Positions 1 to 7,130 of a stretch of 29,262 nt of DNA are shown one piece after another. Origin of the DNA: JBGTCD01 sp041749015 (GTDB taxonomy: Bacteria > Bacteroidota > Bacteroidia > Cytophagales > Cyclobacteriaceae); contig JBGTCD010000059.1 in the NCBI GenBank assembly GCA_041749015.1, forward strand, positions 1 to 29,262, in the 5' to 3' direction. The notes beneath the pieces were generated by a model that was not told where the DNA came from, made no database searches, and saw nothing but the letters and a program-made list of their open reading frames with translations. A program made the translations under genes and the position numbers. Positions within the stretch are counted from its first letter, which is position 1; each line of letters begins with the position of its first letter.

Positions 1-36
1 TGGACTTGCTACATTTGACTGGACAGTAAGTTAAGC
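1..36 (+). repeat. IS left terminal inverted repeat
   Basis: It begins TGGACTTGC and contains CTGGACA and GTTAAGC, all of which recur in inverted form at 1229-1264. Conserved blocks are positions 1-4, 6-9, 18-25 and 29-36. These are the presumed transposase binding and cleavage ends. Confidence 0.85.
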
Positions 37-59
37 GTAAAATGCTAAATTTACTGATT

Positions 60-377
60 ATGAAAAGAGAAAGAAGAAAATTTGACAAGGAGTTTAAAAT
101 AATGGCGGTGGATCTATCCTTAACAGCAGGTAAATCTGTAAAAGAGGTTGCCGAAGAACTAGGTATTCGAGCTGAACTGATCAGCCGCTGGAGGCGTGAA
201 TTTGATCTATACCAGGAAGGTAGTTTTTCTGGTCATGGTAATGCCAACATGAGCTTTGAGCAGAAGCAGATTTCTCTGCTCAAAAAGGAGCTCAGGGAAG
301 TCCAGTTAGAAAGGGATATATTAAAAAAGGCAGTAAGCATCTTCTCCAAGGGAGACAACAAATATTCCAATTCATAA
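60..377 (+). CDS. IS3-family transposase OrfA (HTH protein)
   Basis: This is the small basic OrfA of the IS. It contains an N-terminal helix-turn-helix of the HTH_Tnp_1 type (around VKEVAEELGIRAELISRWRR), which binds the terminal repeats, and a C-terminal leucine-zipper-like helix (LLKKELREVQLERDILKKA) for multimerisation. Two in-frame ATGs exist, at 42 and 60. I take 60 because family members usually begin close to the RRKFDKEFK motif. Translation can slip at 323-329 into orfB, so this protein is probably also the N-terminus of an OrfAB fusion transposase. On its own it usually acts as a regulator. Confidence 0.9.
   Translation: MKRERRKFDKEFKIMAVDLSLTAGKSVKEVAEELGIRAELISRWRREFDLYQEGSFSGHGNANMSFEQKQISLLKKELREVQLERDILKKAVSIFSKGDNKYSNS
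323..329 (+). other. Programmed -1 frameshift site (A AAA AAG)
   Basis: In orfA phase the codons are TTA AAA AAG, giving the canonical A AAA AAG slippery heptamer at 323-329. After a -1 slip, the frame from 329 is open through to the orfB ATG at 410 and reads residues such as FQFIKEWNHRFGVERMCKVL. That matches the usual start of the IS3 OrfB core. The fused OrfAB is therefore the likely active transposase. The frame was read directly; slippage itself is inferred from the family. Confidence 0.85.
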
Positions 378-409
378 AAGAATGGAATCATCGATTTGGT
401 GTTGAGAGG

Positions 410-1234
410 ATGTGTAAAGTGCTAAAGGTGACCAAGAGTGGATACTATAATTGGCTGGTCAGGAAACCCTCGTTACGGGCCCTGTACAGGCAAGAACTTA
501 TCCAGGAGATCAACAGTATCTATAGGAAGAGCAAGAGCAGGTATGGTAGTCCAAAAATAGCCAGAGAACTACATGATAGGGGCTGGAACGTTTCCCGTCC
601 CAGAGTAGCCAGGATTATGCGTTCAGAGGGTCTCAGGAGTATTATTTGTAAAAAGTTTAGAGTAGTTACAACTGACTCAAAGCATAACTACCCAATAGCG
701 GAAAATCATTTAGATAGGGATTTCTATGCTTCAGAACCCGCCCACAAATGGGTCTCGGACATTACTTATGTCCCCTCTGTAAAAGGATGGGTATTTCTGA
801 CCATCATTATGGATCTCTATGACCGCAAAATTGTTGGGTGGTCGTTGAGTACAACCATGACCGCCCAGGATACTGTACTGGCTGCCTGGAGAATGGCACT
901 ACTCAACAGGCCGATTGGCAAGCAACTGGTCTTTCATTCGGACAGAGGTGTCCAATATGCTTGCCAGGCCTTTACAAATAAGCTCAAAATGAACAATGTC
1001 ATTCAAAGTATGAGCAGGAAAGGAAATTGTTGGGACAATGCAGTTGCTGAGAGTTTTTTCAAAATTCTAAAATCAGAATTGGTTAAACATACTAATTTCT
1101 TGACCATCGTAAATGCCAAAACAGAAATATTTAATTTCATAGAAATTTGGTACAACCGGAAAAGAAAACACTCTAGTCTGGGCTACAAAACCCCAGAGCA
1201 ATTCAACAAAATAAATTATTTGAGATGTGCTTAA
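410..1234 (+). CDS. IS3-family transposase OrfB (DDE integrase core)
   Basis: This is the catalytic part of the transposase. An HTH_21-like segment lies near the N-terminus (SRYGSPKIARELHDRGWNVS), followed by an rve-type integrase core. The DDE triad is visible: Asp in WVSDITYVPS, Asp in FHSDRGVQYA, and Glu in NCWDNAVAESFFKILK, which fits DD(35)E spacing. The C-terminus has the usual YNRKRKHSSLGYKTPEQF motif. It is probably made mainly as an OrfAB fusion through the slippery site at 323-329, because the frame is open upstream of the ATG. No inactivating stop or frameshift was seen. Confidence 0.94.
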   Translation: MCKVLKVTKSGYYNWLVRKPSLRALYRQELIQEINSIYRKSKSRYGSPKIARELHDRGWNVSRPRVARIMRSEGLRSIICKKFRVVTTDSKHNYPIAENHLDRDFYASEPAHKWVSDITYVPSVKGWVFLTIIMDLYDRKIVGWSLSTTMTAQDTVLAAWRMALLNRPIGKQLVFHSDRGVQYACQAFTNKLKMNNVIQSMSRKGNCWDNAVAESFFKILKSELVKHTNFLTIVNAKTEIFNFIEIWYNRKRKHSSLGYKTPEQFNKINYLRCA

Positions 1235-1264
1235 CTATTTGTCCAGTTTTTTATTGCAAATCCA
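1229..1264 (+). repeat. IS right terminal inverted repeat
   Basis: Its reverse complement begins TGGATTTGC and shares CTGGACA and GTTAAGC with the left end. It overlaps the last codons of orfB, which is normal for compact IS3 elements. The host flank starts at 1265. Confidence 0.85.
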
Positions 1265-1302
1265 ACTAAACTATGGGTAACACTAGCAAAAAATTCCCAA
1301 CC

Positions 1303-1321
1303 AAGCGCAAGCGTCTCGCTT
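1303..1321 (-). repeat. Short intergenic repeat, copy A (inverted)
   Basis: Positions 1305-1321 are an exact 17-bp inverted match to 2300-2316. On the minus strand the unit reads AAGCGAGACGCTTGCGC, whose first 13 bases form a tight hairpin (AAGCG/CGCTT around AGA). Together with copy B it brackets the lipoprotein gene 1435-2277. The rest of 1265-1434 holds no recognisable gene or clear promoter. Confidence 0.6.
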
Positions 1322-1434
1322 GTGTTGCAATAAGACTTTCCCATAATTTGAATGGTTAATTAATTGGTTTTTATTAACTTAACCAATGGTCCGATTTTCA
1401 GGGAGCATTACAGAGAAAGATCATTAATATAGCG

Positions 1435-2277
1435 GTGGAAAATAGTATAAAAATTTATGCAGTAATTTCCCTTATAGTCATTGCCTCATGCGCGAAAAAA
1501 AATGATAATATCCACTTAGAATATTTTGTTTACAATGATACCCTTAGGGTTAATGAGTATTATGAAGAAAATGGGGAGTTAAAAAAAATAACCTCGCTCA
1601 GTCAAGATTCCACAAAACATGGTTTTTTTGAGACATATTATAAAAATGGGAAAATCCGTAGAAAATCAAATTATTTAAATGGAAAACTACATGGGTTTGA
1701 TTCTATTTTTTATGAATCTGGAAATGCCCAGATATTCCAGGAGTGGGATGAAGGATTTTTAATTTTACACAAGTATGTTTATTTCGACAGTAAAGAACCT
1801 GTATTGGCAGAAAAGGATGGAGATACGATAATTATAGAACTTCCTAAAATAAAGTCTTATATATTATTCAACAGTAGTTCGGAAGTTGGTTTCCAAGTTG
1901 ATTATGATGAAACGGGGAATGTAATTGGTGTAGATGGAAACACCATTGTTTCTGCTTTTTTTGATACATTAAATCATGCCCAATATTTTATATTAGCTAA
2001 ACCACCCTTTTTTTCAGGTATAGTTGAAGTATACGAAATGAATAGTGCATTAAATAAATATGAATTAAAAAATAAAAATACTCAACATAGAAGTAATTTT
2101 GAAATTAAATTTCATAAAGATATTATATCTGATTATAGATATAAATTAAAATATTATATAAAAAATAATGAATCTAGTATTAATTTTATAGATAGAGTAG
2201 AGGTTCTTCATAAGAAGAATAATTATATTCAAATAATACGTCATGATCTGGAAATTTTGGAACAAGTAGCACTTTGA
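1435..2277 (+). CDS. Lipoprotein with MORN/YwqK-like repeats
   Basis: The GTG start is followed by a hydrophobic signal and a lipobox ending IASC (Cys19), so the product is a predicted lipoprotein. Residues of roughly 45-107 show MORN_2/YwqK-type repeats (YYKNGKIRRKSNYLNGKLHG, then FYESGNAQIFQEWDEG). Such repeats occur in many exported Bacteroidota proteins of unknown role and in proteins named YwqK-family antitoxins. The C-terminal half has no recognised domain. The 3' part (about 2040-2270) is strikingly AT-rich compared with the neighbouring genes, suggesting foreign origin. It is bracketed by inverted copies of a short repeat and sits next to an IS. The function is unknown; a toxin-antitoxin role should not be assumed. 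Confidence 0.7.
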   Translation: MENSIKIYAVISLIVIASCAKKNDNIHLEYFVYNDTLRVNEYYEENGELKKITSLSQDSTKHGFFETYYKNGKIRRKSNYLNGKLHGFDSIFYESGNAQIFQEWDEGFLILHKYVYFDSKEPVLAEKDGDTIIIELPKIKSYILFNSSSEVGFQVDYDETGNVIGVDGNTIVSAFFDTLNHAQYFILAKPPFFSGIVEVYEMNSALNKYELKNKNTQHRSNFEIKFHKDIISDYRYKLKYYIKNNESSINFIDRVEVLHKKNNYIQIIRHDLEILEQVAL

Positions 2278-2299
2278 AGTTTAGGAATGGAACCGACAT

Positions 2300-2317
2300 A
2301 AGCGAGACGCTTGCGCC
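2300..2317 (+). repeat. Short intergenic repeat, copy B
   Basis: AAGCGAGACGCTTGCGCC is the inverted partner of 1303-1321. It lies just after the stop of the preceding lipoprotein gene. The same GCTTGCGCCT core, preceded by GGAACC, recurs at 16385-16408. Confidence 0.6.
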
Positions 2318-2353
2318 TAACATAAAGGGGAGGGACTATCAGTCCATTCGATT

Positions 2354-2361
2354 TAAGTTTG
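2354..2361 (+). promoter_or_regulatory. Candidate -7 promoter element (TAAGTTTG)
   Basis: This is an exact match to the Bacteroidota -7 consensus TAnnTTTG, 17 nt upstream of the ATG at 2379. No clear TTG was found about 20 nt further upstream. Its position supports starting the following gene at 2379 rather than at the TTG at 2274. Confidence 0.4.
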
Positions 2362-2378
2362 TAATTTGTATTTTAAAC

Positions 2379-2975
2379 ATGAAGATATTAGTACTTATAT
2401 GTTTCCTATTATCTACTTGTATCTTCAGTGAATCAAGTAGGGATGAAATGGACTCGAAAATTCAATTAAATTTCGAGGAGATTATAAAAGAAATTGAGTG
2501 GTTTATTGACAGGGTTGAACCTGAATCAGTTGGGCTTGGAAAATACAATGTATACGCTGCCAAAATTTACGAAGATGGAGACCGATATTGTATAACAATC
2601 GGAGTCATCCAAGATTCTCTTTCAATGTTATACACTAAAGGATTTAAATACTACATGAAAATTAGGGAGGACTTGGTTTTGCTAGATTATAGTGATGATT
2701 TTATTCGCAAGTATAAATTTGAGAGCAAAGACATTCATCCTTTAACTGACCAACAAATTGCACGAAGGAAAATTTATAACGAAGGGGTAATTATTGGCAT
2801 TACACCAGGTTACGTTTGCTGTTACGAAGACGGAAATATTAGGAAGATGTATTACGAAAACTCGGATCAGATACCATACGAAAAAGCTATTTTCAAGTAT
2901 AAATCAAATGGTGAATTGATCGATTTAGACAGTAGCTCAATTAATATGATCATTCAGGAAAGAAAGAAGAACTAA
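2379..2975 (+). CDS. Hypothetical exported protein
   Basis: I do not recognise a family. From the ATG at 2379 the product is about 198 residues, starting MKILVLICFLLSTCIFSES: a short hydrophobic export signal with a Cys in a weak lipobox (LSTC). It is therefore either a lipoprotein or a secreted protein. The frame stays open upstream to a TTG at 2274, but that extension runs through the intergenic repeat and lacks a signal sequence, so I reject it. A TAnnTTTG promoter motif lies just upstream. The mature part is soluble and mixed charge, with no internal membrane segment. It belongs to the same low-GC accessory stretch as the previous gene. Confidence 0.6.
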   Translation: MKILVLICFLLSTCIFSESSRDEMDSKIQLNFEEIIKEIEWFIDRVEPESVGLGKYNVYAAKIYEDGDRYCITIGVIQDSLSMLYTKGFKYYMKIREDLVLLDYSDDFIRKYKFESKDIHPLTDQQIARRKIYNEGVIIGITPGYVCCYEDGNIRKMYYENSDQIPYEKAIFKYKSNGELIDLDSSSINMIIQERKKN

Positions 2976-3014
2976 GAAGGAAGGCCTTTATTAAAATCTC
3001 TATATTTGGATACC

Positions 3015-3362
3015 ATGGAGGACATACAAAGGCATATTAAATTTAAAGTATGGGATGTGGAAATGCGCCTCCTCAAATCCCCCCGGACCCTACATTTTGA
3101 AAAAGGACGCTTAGGGAGCACGGGAATCATATACTTACAATTCACAGGGTTGTATGATATTAATAAGGTCGAGATTTATGAAGAAGACATCCTCCTCATG
3201 CAGGGGCAAAAATATCATGTAAAATGGGATGAGAGCCGGAGCGGGTGGGGAGTTAAACCCCTGGAGGGCAACCAGCGATTGGAGCCTTTTATCAAATCTT
3301 TTGCGGCAGGGTCCAGCAGGCTCTGCAATCATTATGAGTCTATGGCAGGGATCAATTCCTGA
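3015..3362 (+). CDS. YopX-like protein
   Basis: The protein of about 115 residues matches the YopX pattern: an N-terminal IKFKVWDVEMR, then LQFTGLYDINKVEIYEEDILL (compare the family's QYTGLkDkngkeIyeGDIv), then a short beta-rich tail with VKWDE. YopX proteins are typical of prophages and mobile regions and have no established biochemical role. The ATG at 3015 is preferred over a TTG at 3006 that lies inside a TATATTTG promoter-like element (3001-3008). The 3' end overlaps the convergent glycosyltransferase gene by 31 bp, and no terminator lies between them. It could be a phage remnant. Confidence 0.65.
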   Translation: MEDIQRHIKFKVWDVEMRLLKSPRTLHFEKGRLGSTGIIYLQFTGLYDINKVEIYEEDILLMQGQKYHVKWDESRSGWGVKPLEGNQRLEPFIKSFAAGSSRLCNHYESMAGINS

Positions 3363-4468
3363 TTAATCACACTTCGGACTTCGATTTGGGAGTCCGGCTT
3401 AAGGGCAGCGGTGAATATTTTTGGAGCATGGTCCACCCAATTTTTAAAATCTTTGCCTGGTCCTTTAAACTGGCTCAATTGACCCATTAGGGCACCGATG
3501 TTAAATTCATCCATTGGTATGGCAATGTCGTATTGGGCAGCATCCAGGGCATTGCATGACTGCTCGTAATGCCCGGCTACCGGCACCATCATCACAGGCT
3601 TGTCCAGGTAGGCAGCCTCACATACAGATTCGAAGCCTGCAGTAGTGACATACCCGGAACAACCGGCCATATACTTCAAAAATTTTTGGTCATCAATCCG
3701 GTGGAAAGTGAGTCCGGGACGGGCTTCCCATAATTCCGAGGCTTCCTTGTTATCCCAAAAGCAGTGCAATATTTGGTCGGGATGCTGCCGGTGCCATGCT
3801 ATGACATCATCTGCATAACCGGGATTGACCATATAGACCAGAATATACCCCTGGTCAGTTGGCTCAAGTGTAAAAATTTCCTTCCTCAGCAGCGGCGGAA
3901 CGGGGATGGGACCTTTCCGTCCTGCCTGGTTTAAAAGCGCAAATGAAAGGGCTAGCTTCTTTTTTGAGCCCCAGCTGGTCAGCATATTATTGGCCTTAAA
4001 AAGCAGCCTGCTGAGCCGTTTTGATGGGGGAAAGGGGAAGGAGGGATGTGCAGCCAGATATTGATGACCAATGCTGATCATGGGTACTTTACGACCTAAT
4101 CCCAGTCCGTATAAGCCCCCAATCCAGTCGTAAAAGTTAATAATGTAATCGGGCCTATGGGTTTTGATGATGGATTTGAACTCTCTAAGACTTTTGAGGA
4201 AGGTTGGGGCATTACCAATATTTTTTACAATGGTTTTACCAACCCTGATGGTTTTATGGTCTTTGTCAAAAGCAAAATTGGGGCTTTGCAAAGGATATAC
4301 TGGCACGCCAATTTTTTTAATAAAGAAATCAGGAACCACTCTTTCCGGACTTTTCCCTACCACCACTGCCACTAATTCGTGCCCGTTGGCTTTCAGGATA
4401 TCTTCTAGAGCCAGGGCTTGTGTCATATGACCGCGACCCTCTCCCTGTACTAAAAATAAGTACCGCAT
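3332..4468 (-). CDS. MurG-like glycosyltransferase (GT-B fold)
   Basis: The 378-residue protein has the GT-B pattern of MurG/GT28-like enzymes. It has an N-terminal GEGRGHMTQALALEDIL loop, and a C-terminal nucleotide-sugar half with GYVTTAGFESVCEAAYLDKPVMMVPVAGHYEQSCNA (Gly-rich loop, Glu, and the H-x-EQ motif of donor binding). It lacks transmembrane helices and is probably peripheral to the inner membrane. The upstream phosphoesterase gene ends one nucleotide before its ATG, so the two are probably translationally coupled and may work on the same glycolipid or envelope precursor. It is not MurG itself judging by its divergent sequence and lack of division-cluster context. Donor and acceptor are unknown. 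Confidence 0.8.
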   Translation of the reverse strand: MRYLFLVQGEGRGHMTQALALEDILKANGHELVAVVVGKSPERVVPDFFIKKIGVPVYPLQSPNFAFDKDHKTIRVGKTIVKNIGNAPTFLKSLREFKSIIKTHRPDYIINFYDWIGGLYGLGLGRKVPMISIGHQYLAAHPSFPFPPSKRLSRLLFKANNMLTSWGSKKKLALSFALLNQAGRKGPIPVPPLLRKEIFTLEPTDQGYILVYMVNPGYADDVIAWHRQHPDQILHCFWDNKEASELWEARPGLTFHRIDDQKFLKYMAGCSGYVTTAGFESVCEAAYLDKPVMMVPVAGHYEQSCNALDAAQYDIAIPMDEFNIGALMGQLSQFKGPGKDFKNWVDHAPKIFTAALKPDSQIEVRSVINQELIPAIDS

Positions 4469-4469
4469 T

Positions 4470-5357
4470 TTAGCTTGCGTTTCTTCTCAATGATTTGAAA
4501 TAGGTAGGGATGATGAGATCAATTGGTATCTCCACTTCGTCTTCCTTATCCAGGTAGTCAGGTATTTCAGATACGGCTTCGTCTGAAAGGATCGTGCTGG
4601 TAGATTGTGTGTAAAATACCAGGCTCCAATCCCCATTATGGTCTTCCACCAGAGCACTCATTGATTCGACCCAGTCACCAGAATTCATGTAGGTCATTTC
4701 ACCAAATTTTTTGATGGCAGGCTGGTGTATGTGACCGCAAATGATGCCATCACATTTTTGAATTTTGCCTATCTCAGCCAACTGTTTTTCGAAATCATCA
4801 ATATAGGCCACTGCGCTCTTGACCTTTTCCTTCACCCTTTGAGAGAGGGAATAGTAGGGCAATCCTTTTTTCAGACGGCGGTAGTTGTATTGCCTGTTGA
4901 CCCAAAGCAGGAAGGTATATCCGATATCGCCCAGTTTGGCGACCCATTTTAAATTGGTAGTGATCGAGTCAAATATATCACCATGCACGATGTAGTATCT
5001 TTTACCAAATGACTCATATACCAGTTCGCGTTGGATGCTCAATCCTCCCACCTCCATGGGCAGGATCTGATCCAAAAAATCATCATGATTACCACGGAGA
5101 TAGGTGACCCTGGTACGGTCCTCCTCAATCATTTTAAGCACTCTTTTAAAGAATCGGGTGTGCTTTTTTTTCCAGAGTCCTGATTTTTTGAGTTGCCATC
5201 CGTCAATGATGTCCCCATTGAGGATGAGGTTGTCGCATTTACACTGCTTTAGAAATCGAACGACTTCCTTGGATTTGGAACCTTTGGTTCCCAGGTGGAT
5301 GTCCGAAAGGACGATGGTTTTGTAATAATTTTTCAAGTCTTTGCTTGGTTTAAGCAA
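4470..5357 (-). CDS. LpxH-like metallophosphoesterase
   Basis: This is a calcineurin-like phosphoesterase of the UDP-2,3-diacylglucosamine diphosphatase type. Its metal-binding motifs are in order: DIHLGTKG near the N-terminus, GDIIDGW, GNHDD, VHGDIFD and GHIHQPA. At 295 residues it is longer than a typical LpxH, and a closer LpxH lies at 10227-10991, so this paralogue may act on another pyrophosphate or phosphate glycolipid, perhaps the product or substrate of the coupled glycosyltransferase downstream. The start is uncertain: TTG at 5357, preceded by AGGAA, or TTG at codon 8. The first candidate lies within a perfect hairpin (5339-5359). The DnaA-box cluster lies about 64-95 nt upstream. 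Confidence 0.82.
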   Translation of the reverse strand: MLKPSKDLKNYYKTIVLSDIHLGTKGSKSKEVVRFLKQCKCDNLILNGDIIDGWQLKKSGLWKKKHTRFFKRVLKMIEEDRTRVTYLRGNHDDFLDQILPMEVGGLSIQRELVYESFGKRYYIVHGDIFDSITTNLKWVAKLGDIGYTFLLWVNRQYNYRRLKKGLPYYSLSQRVKEKVKSAVAYIDDFEKQLAEIGKIQKCDGIICGHIHQPAIKKFGEMTYMNSGDWVESMSALVEDHNGDWSLVFYTQSTSTILSDEAVSEIPDYLDKEDEVEIPIDLIIPTYFKSLRRNAS

Positions 5358-5359
5358 AG
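5339..5359 (-). promoter_or_regulatory. Hairpin over the phosphoesterase start codon
   Basis: A perfect 8-bp inverted repeat (CTTTGCTT / AAGCAAAG, 5-nt loop) spans the TTG start candidate at 5355-5357. No T-run follows on the minus strand, so it is not an intrinsic terminator. It could modulate translation initiation, or show that the true start is the TTG at 5336. Confidence 0.4.
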
Positions 5360-5420
5360 TTCCTGAAAAGTATTTACAAGATGCCTAAATCAATATTATC
5401 CTTTTAAGAAGATTTAGCCC

Positions 5421-5452
5421 TGTGAATAACCTTGTTGATAAAATGTGGATAA
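5421..5452 (-). promoter_or_regulatory. Cluster of three DnaA-box-like 9-mers
   Basis: Read on the minus strand, the sites are TTATCCACA (5444-5452, the perfect consensus), TTATCAACA (5433-5441, one mismatch) and TTATTCACA (5421-5429, which fits TTATNCACA). All three share one orientation, spaced 11-12 bp start to start, about one helical turn. A short GGGC and then an AT-rich stretch follow on the minus strand, and an A/T-rich run lies on the other side. They are in the 127-bp gap between the phosphoesterase and ACP genes. This could be oriC, a DnaA-titrating site or a DnaA-controlled promoter. dnaA is not in the window. Confidence 0.6.
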
Positions 5453-5484
5453 AAAAATTAATACGGGCTTAATATGAAGAAGGC

Positions 5485-5721
5485 CTATCGCCGCTTTTTG
5501 TTGATATAGTCTATGGCTTCTTTAACTGTTTGGAGTTGTTCGGCATCTTCATCAGGGATTCTTATTTCAAAGGTTTGCTCAAATTCCATGATGAGTTCTG
5601 CGTAATCCAATGAGTCGATCCCGAGGTCTTTTATGAGGTTGGCATCTGGTGTGATTTCTGTTTCTACTATCCCGAGTTTATCGACCAGGATTCGGGTGAT
5701 TGTTGGGCCAGTGTCTTTCAT
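5485..5721 (-). CDS. Acyl carrier protein
   Basis: The 78-residue acidic protein has the 4'-phosphopantetheine attachment motif DLGIDSLDYAELIMEFE with Ser37, and the typical end IPDEDAEQLQTVKEAIDYI. It carries acyl groups as thioesters for fatty acid or related synthesis. It resembles AcpP strongly, but no fab gene adjoins it, so it may be a second, dedicated ACP, possibly for lipid A or envelope lipids. It lies 56 nt (57 from the TTG start) downstream of the kinase gene on the same strand and could be the third gene of that operon. Confidence 0.92.
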   Translation of the reverse strand: MKDTGPTITRILVDKLGIVETEITPDANLIKDLGIDSLDYAELIMEFEQTFEIRIPDEDAEQLQTVKEAIDYINKKRR

Positions 5722-5777
5722 TTATTTATTGGGGATTTCCTTGGTGGTCGTAAATCTAAAAAAATAATAAAGATTTT

Positions 5778-7130
5778 CTAAAATTTAAGGTAGAATTCAG
5801 TTCCAGAGTCCACCTCTGAATTAACACTAATGGTGCCATGGTGTTTTCGCATGATTTCACGCGATAAACTTAGACCAATTCCTGACCCGGTTTTTTTGGT
5901 AGTAAAGAAGGGGACAAATATTTTTTCTAAGGCTTCCTCCTCGATTCCCGGTCCATTATCTATAACGGCAATTACTGGCCGGTGTCCATCTTCATAGTAG
6001 GATTTGATCGTTAACTTTCTGTTAACATTGTCTTCGTCAAAGGATTGGATGGCGTTCTTCACCAGATTGATTAGTACCTGTTCAATAAGGGCCCGGTCTA
6101 CCATTATTTCAATGTCATCCGGCTCTACGTGAATTTCAGTTTCCACCTCCTTGTCCTCAGCTTCTTTTCTCAATAACCGTTCTACCGCCTCCAGCATTTC
6201 CTGCACCAACACCGGGGCCATTTCAGGGGTGGGGGGATGTGCCAGGTTCCGGAATTCCTGCACAAACTTGATCAGGCCGGCACTTCTTCTTTCAATGGTT
6301 GAAATGGCCAGGTGAATATCTTCCAGATCATCAAGGGCGATATTAGTTTCGTTGTTTTTTATCCGGGGCGTCAGATCAGATCCGATGGTCGCAGCAAGGG
6401 AGGAAATCGGAGTAGCCGAATTCATGATTTCGTGGGTCAGTACCCTTACCAGATTTCTCCAGGCTTCCATTTCCCTTTCCTCCAGTTCGGGTCGGATGTC
6501 CTGTATAGAGACCAGCTTAAATGGTTTGTCTTTAAGTGCCAGCTCGATGGCATATACCGAGAGCTGGATGGTCTCACTTGCCAGGGTCAACCTGACAAGG
6601 TCGCTACCCCCGGTTTTTAGTTTTTTAAAGGTCTCCACCATTTTTTCACTGAGGGGCTCTAGTTCGTCAAGGTGCTCAACCATGCCCACCTTGAGTAATT
6701 TTTTGGCTGCGGTGTTCATGATTTGAATTTTACCGGAACCATCAAAGGTTATCAGCCCTATCCCTACATGTTGCACGATATTTTTAAGGTATTGGTGCTC
6801 CCCGTCTTTAGTGGATCGCAGTTCCTTGATCCGGTTGAGCACCTGATTGAAGCTCTTATTTAAGCGGGCCTGATACTCGTCTTCCACCTCCGTATTATAC
6901 TGGGTAGAGAAGTCCCCATTTTTGATGCCTTCCAGAAAATCAAGGGTTTGTTTTTGGGTTTTTTCATAATAGGTCCGCAGTAGAATCACCTGAAATACGA
7001 TCAAACCGAAGAGCACCAAAATATTTAAAATAAACCCACTGGAAAATAACTGCTGGGCGCATAGGAAAGTGGTCAGAAGGAGCAATCCGATTCTGAAAAG
7101 AAATACATTTTGGAAGCTTTTAAATTCCAT
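5778..7130 (-). CDS. NtrY-like sensor histidine kinase
   Basis: This is a membrane sensor kinase partnered with the NtrC-type regulator just upstream. Two hydrophobic segments near the N-terminus (about residues 6-27 and 30-52) have almost no periplasmic loop, so it probably senses a membrane or cytoplasmic signal. A HAMP-like linker and a PAS-like domain (HVGIGLITFDGSGKIQIMN) follow. The HisKA box is LTHEIMNSATPISSL with the phospho-accepting His. The HATPase part shows the N box NLVKNAIQS, G1 DNGPGI and G2 GSGIGLSL. The ATG at 7130 is preferred over a TTG at 7139; it overlaps the regulator gene by 11 bp, indicating coupled translation. The architecture fits COG5000 (NtrY). Confidence 0.93.
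   Translation of the reverse strand: MEFKSFQNVFLFRIGLLLLTTFLCAQQLFSSGFILNILVLFGLIVFQVILLRTYYEKTQKQTLDFLEGIKNGDFSTQYNTEVEDEYQARLNKSFNQVLNRIKELRSTKDGEHQYLKNIVQHVGIGLITFDGSGKIQIMNTAAKKLLKVGMVEHLDELEPLSEKMVETFKKLKTGGSDLVRLTLASETIQLSVYAIELALKDKPFKLVSIQDIRPELEEREMEAWRNLVRVLTHEIMNSATPISSLAATIGSDLTPRIKNNETNIALDDLEDIHLAISTIERRSAGLIKFVQEFRNLAHPPTPEMAPVLVQEMLEAVERLLRKEAEDKEVETEIHVEPDDIEIMVDRALIEQVLINLVKNAIQSFDEDNVNRKLTIKSYYEDGHRPVIAVIDNGPGIEEEALEKIFVPFFTTKKTGSGIGLSLSREIMRKHHGTISVNSEVDSGTEFYLKF

Larger units (their letters stand above)
1..1264 (+). mobile_element. Complete IS3-family insertion sequence
   Basis: The element has imperfect terminal inverted repeats at 1-36 and 1229-1264 (26 of 36 positions identical when one is reversed). 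The ends read TGGA...TCCA, as expected for IS3-type TG...CA termini. Between them lie an HTH-containing orfA and a DDE-type orfB in the -1 frame, joined by an A6G slippery heptamer. Both frames are open, so the copy looks intact and potentially active. The first base of the window is the outer base of the left end, so the left target flank and any 3-4 bp target duplication cannot be seen. This also suggests that the sequence begins at an assembly break in a repeated IS. Confidence 0.93.

Noticed and set aside
2311..2320. GCCTAAC resembling an integron attC R'' core (RYYYAAC)
   Set aside because: No partner GTTRRRY at a proper distance, no integron integrase, and the other copies of the repeat lack the motif.
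2274..2378. Upstream extension of the exported protein to a TTG at 2274
   Set aside because: It translates the intergenic repeat, lacks a signal peptide, and a promoter motif lies downstream of it.
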